Source: Bacillota bacterium
GTDB taxonomy: Bacteria; Bacillota; UBA4882; UBA8346
Length of the DNA: 64,000 nucleotides
Direction of reading: 5' to 3'
NCBI GenBank assembly: GCA_023392595.1
Contig: JAEVYU010000064.1
Span: 1 to 64,000, forward strand
Made by a program: the position numbers and the translations under genes
The notes under the pieces: model-generated
Told to the model about the DNA's origin: nothing
What the model saw: the letters and a program-made list of their open reading frames with translations, nothing else
The model's database searches: none
Shown: positions 60,664 to 64,000 of the stretch, in pieces
Numbering within the stretch: position 1 is the first letter of the stretch
Layout: every line of letters begins with the position of its first letter

Positions 60664-62031
60664 TTATCTTTGCGCCATGGGCGTATAGGCTTTCCGGGGA
60701 CAAACGCTTTTATAGGCTGGCCGGATGATTTTCCCGGCATTGACGATCTCTTCAATGCGGTGGGCGCTCCAGCCGGCGATCCGGGAAATGGCAAAGATGG
60801 GCGGGTAGATTTCCGGCGGAAGATCAAGCATCCGGTAAACAAGGCCCGAATAAAAGTCCACATTGGCGCTGACGCCTTTGTACATCTTGCGGACCTTGCC
60901 GATAACCTCCGGGGCAAGCTTTTCCACCCGCGTATAAAGCTGGTATTCGTCCTCCAGCCCTTTTTCCCTGGCCAGGCGGGCGGCGTAATCCCTTAAAATG
61001 ATGGCCCGCGGGTCGGAAATGGAGTAAACGGCATGGCCGATGCCGTAAATCAAGCCGGAACGGTCAAAAGTTTCTTTATTCAGGGTTTTTGCCAGATACC
61101 CTTCGATTTCCCCTTCATCCGTCCAGTCCTTCACCTGGGATTTGAGATCCTCAAACATTTGCATTACCTTGATGTTGGCCCCGCCGTGCTTTGGCCCCTT
61201 AAGGGAACCGAGGGCCGCGGCCATGACCGAATAGGTGTCGGTTCCGGATGAGGTCACCACGTGGGTAACAAAGGAAGAATTATTGCCGCCGCCGTGCTCC
61301 GCGTGAAGCACCAGCGCCAGGTCGAGCAAAGCCGCTTCCAGTTTGGTGTAATTGCTGTCCGGCCTGAGCATGTAGAGAATGTTTTCCGCAGTGGAGAGCT
61401 CCGGCTGGGGACTATGAATGAACAGGCTGTTATTGCCGTGGTAATGGGAAAAAGCCTGGTAACCGTAGACGGCGATCGCCGGAAACAGGGCGATCAGGCG
61501 CAGGCATTGTTGGAGCACGTTAGCGACGGAAATGTCGTCGGCTTTGTCGTCAAAGCTATATAAGGCCAGGACGCTGCGGGCCAGGACGTTCATCATATCC
61601 TTACTGGGCGCCTTCAAGATGATGTCGCGGGCAAAATCATCCGGCAGTCTGCGGTACTGGGCCAACAACTGCTGAAAATCCCCCAATTGTTTTTGATCCG
61701 GCAGCGCCCCGAAAAGCAATAAATAACAGGTTTCCTCAAATCCGAAGCGGCCCTCGCTCATAAAACCGTTGACCAGATCGGCGACATCGATGCCCCGGTA
61801 AAATAAGCGGCCGGGAACAGGGACCATTTCGTTTTCATCCATGATATAGGAATGAACCTCGCCGATCTCGGTCAGCCCGGCCAGGACTCCCCGGCCGCTG
61901 ATGTCGCGCAGCCCCCGTTTGACTTCGTATTTGCCGAACAGTTCGGGGTTGATATAACTGTTCTTTTCCGCCAAACCGCACAATTCTGCAAATTGGTCCT
62001 TTTTAAAATCAGGAGTTTCTGGGTAGTTCAT
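60664..62031 (-). CDS. Citrate synthase (citrate/2-methylcitrate synthase family)
   Basis: A 455-residue citrate synthase of the type with an N-terminal extension of about 60 residues. Catalytic residues are visible: His in LVLHAEHGGGNN, His in YGIGHAVYSISDPRA and Asp in SANVDFYSGL. It condenses oxaloacetate and acetyl-CoA, or propionyl-CoA. The open frame extends far upstream to 62343, but AAAGGAGGT lies 10 nt before ATG 62031 and the upstream part resembles nothing. It may work with the aconitase-family enzyme elsewhere in the window. Confidence 0.93.
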   Translation of the reverse strand: MNYPETPDFKKDQFAELCGLAEKNSYINPELFGKYEVKRGLRDISGRGVLAGLTEIGEVHSYIMDENEMVPVPGRLFYRGIDVADLVNGFMSEGRFGFEETCYLLLFGALPDQKQLGDFQQLLAQYRRLPDDFARDIILKAPSKDMMNVLARSVLALYSFDDKADDISVANVLQQCLRLIALFPAIAVYGYQAFSHYHGNNSLFIHSPQPELSTAENILYMLRPDSNYTKLEAALLDLALVLHAEHGGGNNSSFVTHVVTSSGTDTYSVMAAALGSLKGPKHGGANIKVMQMFEDLKSQVKDWTDEGEIEGYLAKTLNKETFDRSGLIYGIGHAVYSISDPRAIILRDYAARLAREKGLEDEYQLYTRVEKLAPEVIGKVRKMYKGVSANVDFYSGLVYRMLDLPPEIYPPIFAISRIAGWSAHRIEEIVNAGKIIRPAYKSVCPRKAYTPMAQR

Positions 62032-62429
62032 TATGGGACGACCTCCTTTAAGTAAAAAGAAAACTGGCGCCCCCGGCGCGGTGTTATATGCTATCCAAAG
62101 CGTCGGAAGGGAGCCGGTATCCATAAGTTTGATGCTGATTCGCTTTGGAAGGTAGTTTATCCTGCGGGATGGGGTTGGTATTTCCTGGAGGAAGGCGGGG
62201 AAAAGGATTTTTAAAAAGGCTAATATCTCCCGCAAAGGCCCAAGAGGAGGAGTTTGAAGATAACCAATAGCATATGGAATGTTTCTACAGTAAAAACGCC
62301 AAAAATTCGGGGAAATTACATTAATTTGGCAAAATATCATCATTTTTCATTGTCCGGATAATCGATAGATATTTTGATATTATAGTAGAAAATTTTAAAA
62401 TTCATGCAAATACCCTCGGAGGTGGCGGC
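62032..62429. other. Divergent intergenic region of citrate synthase and lpxA
   Basis: About 400 bp without a supported gene. A minus-strand TATAAT near 62371-62376 could serve citrate synthase through a long leader. The plus-strand end carries the strong lpxA ribosome binding site. No clear regulator site is seen. Confidence 0.45.
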
Positions 62430-63239
62430 TTGAAACCGATTGATTTTAGTCCGGGAATCTCTTCCCCGTCTTATCCCCATGCTTTCGTGCATCCCCATGC
62501 CAAAATTGGCGAGCATGTCCAGATCGGCCCCCATTCGACAATAGGCGAAAATGTCATCCTCGGCGATCATTGCATCATTGGGCCGAATGTCCTGATAGAG
62601 GGATGGACCACAATCGGTGCTGCCAATCAATTTTATGCCGGTTCTTCTATCGGTTGTGATTCCCAGAATCCCAAAATGAACGGTGAAAAAACTTTTTTAT
62701 CGATTGGTAATGATAACATATTCCGCGAATTTTCCGCAGTTGAGGGTGGAACAATCGAGGGGAGAGGGGAAACCCGAATCGGCGACAACAATCTGTTGAT
62801 GAATTATTCCCATATCGCTCATGACTGCCGGATCGGAAATGACGTTATTATTACAAACTCGGTGAATTTGGCGGCCAATGTCATGGTAGAAGATAAGGCG
62901 CGAATCGGAGGGTTATCAAACATCGGCTCTCATTGCAGGATTGGGAAAATGGCTATGATCGGTGCAATGACAACGGTTGAAAAAGATATCCCGCCGTATT
63001 GGTTGGTGGATGGAAATCCGGTAGGAATTTACGGGTTGAATATTGTTGGATTACGGCGGAATGGAATCGATTGTGAAGCGCAGATGGCATTGAAAAGAGC
63101 CCATCACCTCTTATACCGCTCGAACTTGAAATTAGCGGATGCAATCGAACGTATCGAACAAGAATTGATGACCGTGGGGGAGATTAAAGAGTTAGTCCGC
63201 TTTATCAGGGAAAGTAAGATCGGAGTCCTTGGGCTATAA
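62430..63239 (+). CDS. lpxA: LpxA-type UDP-N-acetylglucosamine acyltransferase
   Basis: A 269-residue left-handed beta-helix acyltransferase. Hexapeptide repeats fill residues 10-190 (PHAKIGEHVQIGPHSTIGEN and others). The catalytic region MNYSHIAHDCRIGNDVIITN carries the His of the LpxA active site, and the tail PPYWLVDGNPVGIYGLNIVG with LRRNGI matches LpxA rather than other hexapeptide enzymes. The known role is the first step of lipid A synthesis, so the cell probably makes lipopolysaccharide. The start is TTG with GGAGGT 6 nt upstream. No lpxB/C/D is visible here; the downstream gene may be linked. Confidence 0.85.
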   Translation: MKPIDFSPGISSPSYPHAFVHPHAKIGEHVQIGPHSTIGENVILGDHCIIGPNVLIEGWTTIGAANQFYAGSSIGCDSQNPKMNGEKTFLSIGNDNIFREFSAVEGGTIEGRGETRIGDNNLLMNYSHIAHDCRIGNDVIITNSVNLAANVMVEDKARIGGLSNIGSHCRIGKMAMIGAMTTVEKDIPPYWLVDGNPVGIYGLNIVGLRRNGIDCEAQMALKRAHHLLYRSNLKLADAIERIEQELMTVGEIKELVRFIRESKIGVLGL

Positions 63240-63324
63240 GGAGAATGCCGCGTCCCAAGACGGGCTACGCCGGAAGAATAAAACCCCACCGCAGCTCATA
63301 GATTGTCTATGGGAGGCGGCTTTC

Positions 63325-64000
63325 ATGGTTCATTTCGGATTCGCATCTTCCTTACTCAAGAAACCGACTTTTTGGGGGAATTTATTACCCGATAAACTGC
63401 TTTATTACCGGGGGCCCTTAAACGTGGGACCGATTACCGGACTTCTTCCGGGAGGGGAAGTTCAGGGTATAGGCTGGCAGTTGCCGGGTAATTTCAACCA
63501 GGCCTGGAGTAATGAACGGATGGGCCGGTTGTGGCAAAGATTTTTAGCCGAGCTGAATCAATCCGGAGTAACAATTATCGGGCTTGATTCCGGCACACCT
63601 TTTGCGCCTCCGAAATCTTTACGAATAGAGGCTCCATTTCCAGGGGTAAGTGATGGAAAGGCCCTGGAAATGCTGATTTTCGTCAACCGCTTCCGGAGCA
63701 TTTTGCGGAATTTTGAGATACCGCCCCTGAAGGCAAAGGCAACCATTGTTTGGGAAGAAGGCAATTTGGGGGTGACTTGCGCCCGCCTCATCGCCCGGGA
63801 AGTGCGGTTTTTAAACCTGGTCTCCCCCAATGAACATTCCCTGGAACGAGCTGCCGACCTAGTTTTCGCCGAGACCGGAATATCAGCCCAGACTTATCGG
63901 GAATTGCCCGACGATCTCCGCGGCTGCCGGATCCTGATCAAGTGCGGGATTTTGAGTCAACTGAAGCTGGCGCGGGCCCGTGAGGCCAAAAAGTTGATCT
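63325..64000 (+). CDS. Partial unknown protein after lpxA
   Basis: An open frame of at least 225 residues, cut by the window end. It begins MVHFGFASSLLKKPTFWGNL and shows a possible nucleotide-binding segment (KATIVWEEGNLGVTCARLIA) and EAADLVFAE-like helices (here ERAADLVFAETGIS). GGGAGG lies 8 nt before ATG 63325. Base use matches its neighbours. I do not recognise the family; the position 85 bp behind lpxA suggests the same transcript. Confidence 0.6.
   Translation, partial: MVHFGFASSLLKKPTFWGNLLPDKLLYYRGPLNVGPITGLLPGGEVQGIGWQLPGNFNQAWSNERMGRLWQRFLAELNQSGVTIIGLDSGTPFAPPKSLRIEAPFPGVSDGKALEMLIFVNRFRSILRNFEIPPLKAKATIVWEEGNLGVTCARLIAREVRFLNLVSPNEHSLERAADLVFAETGISAQTYRELPDDLRGCRILIKCGILSQLKLARAREAKKLI

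Noticed and set aside
62032..62343. N-terminal extension of citrate synthase
   Set aside because: The upstream frame lacks similarity and a start signal, while a strong ribosome binding site supports ATG 62031.

Overview
The window reads as a chromosomal segment of an uncultured-type Bacillota with two membranes. The Firmicutes side is seen in the gene families (YfkN-like nucleotidase, DegV, GerMN-domain protein, coaX-hflX-dusB neighbourhood), AGGAGG-type ribosome binding sites, frequent TTG/GTG starts and sigma-A promoters. The outer-membrane side is seen in an LpxA-type acyltransferase (62430-63239), a TolC-family protein with MacA/MacB partners (46937-51550), a small beta-barrel-like protein ending in Phe (37432-38115) and a soluble, non-lipoprotein BMP binding protein. 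A Hydrogenispora/Limnochordia-like lineage would fit, but that is inference.

Layout. 0.6-1.7 kb: methyltransferase and small HTH protein. 2.1-11.5 kb: nucleotide and nucleoside salvage, with a secreted cyclic phosphodiesterase/5'-nucleotidase, deoC and a BMP-type nucleoside ABC importer; together they would free nucleosides outside the cytoplasm, import them and recycle deoxyribose. 11.6-12.8 kb: an apparently autoregulated pair (zinc-finger/HTH/DUF2087 protein plus GIY-YIG protein). 12.8-17.7 kb: membrane PHP phosphoesterase, MsbA-like exporter with an unusual extracytoplasmic insert, M23 peptidase. 18.1-20.4 kb: LysR regulator divergent from purA. 20.5-21.6 kb: tRNA-Lys and tRNA-Glu followed by remnants of an integrative element (integrase tail, broken XRE repressor, intact operator). 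21.9-32.3 kb: MBL hydrolase, DegV, and a complete MoxR-DUF58-BatA/B/C/D/E operon. 32.4-37.4 kb: small proteins, a PrcB/GerM-like protein, a long field of exact 21-bp repeats, and a REP-associated transposase carrying a REP-like palindrome inside its own reading frame. 37.4-44.6 kb: outer-membrane protein and two tandem SWIM-SNF2 helicases. 44.7-51.6 kb: tolC-macA-macB-response regulator-kinase operon. 51.9-59.8 kb: aconitase-family hydratase, YhcH, Nif3-like, coaX, hflX, dusB and a putative quinate-dehydrogenase-type protein. 59.8-60.7 kb: repeat-rich gap. 60.7-64 kb: citrate synthase, lpxA and a partial gene cut by the window end.

The most unusual material is non-genic. Repeats with a 21-bp (or 2 x 21-bp) period occur at three separate places (2.0, 34.7-35.1 and 60.2 kb), and the first two share a unit sequence. 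There are also a two-copy dispersed hairpin element, the palindrome inside the transposase gene, and two possible structured RNAs. I saw no CRISPR array, rRNA or intact prophage.
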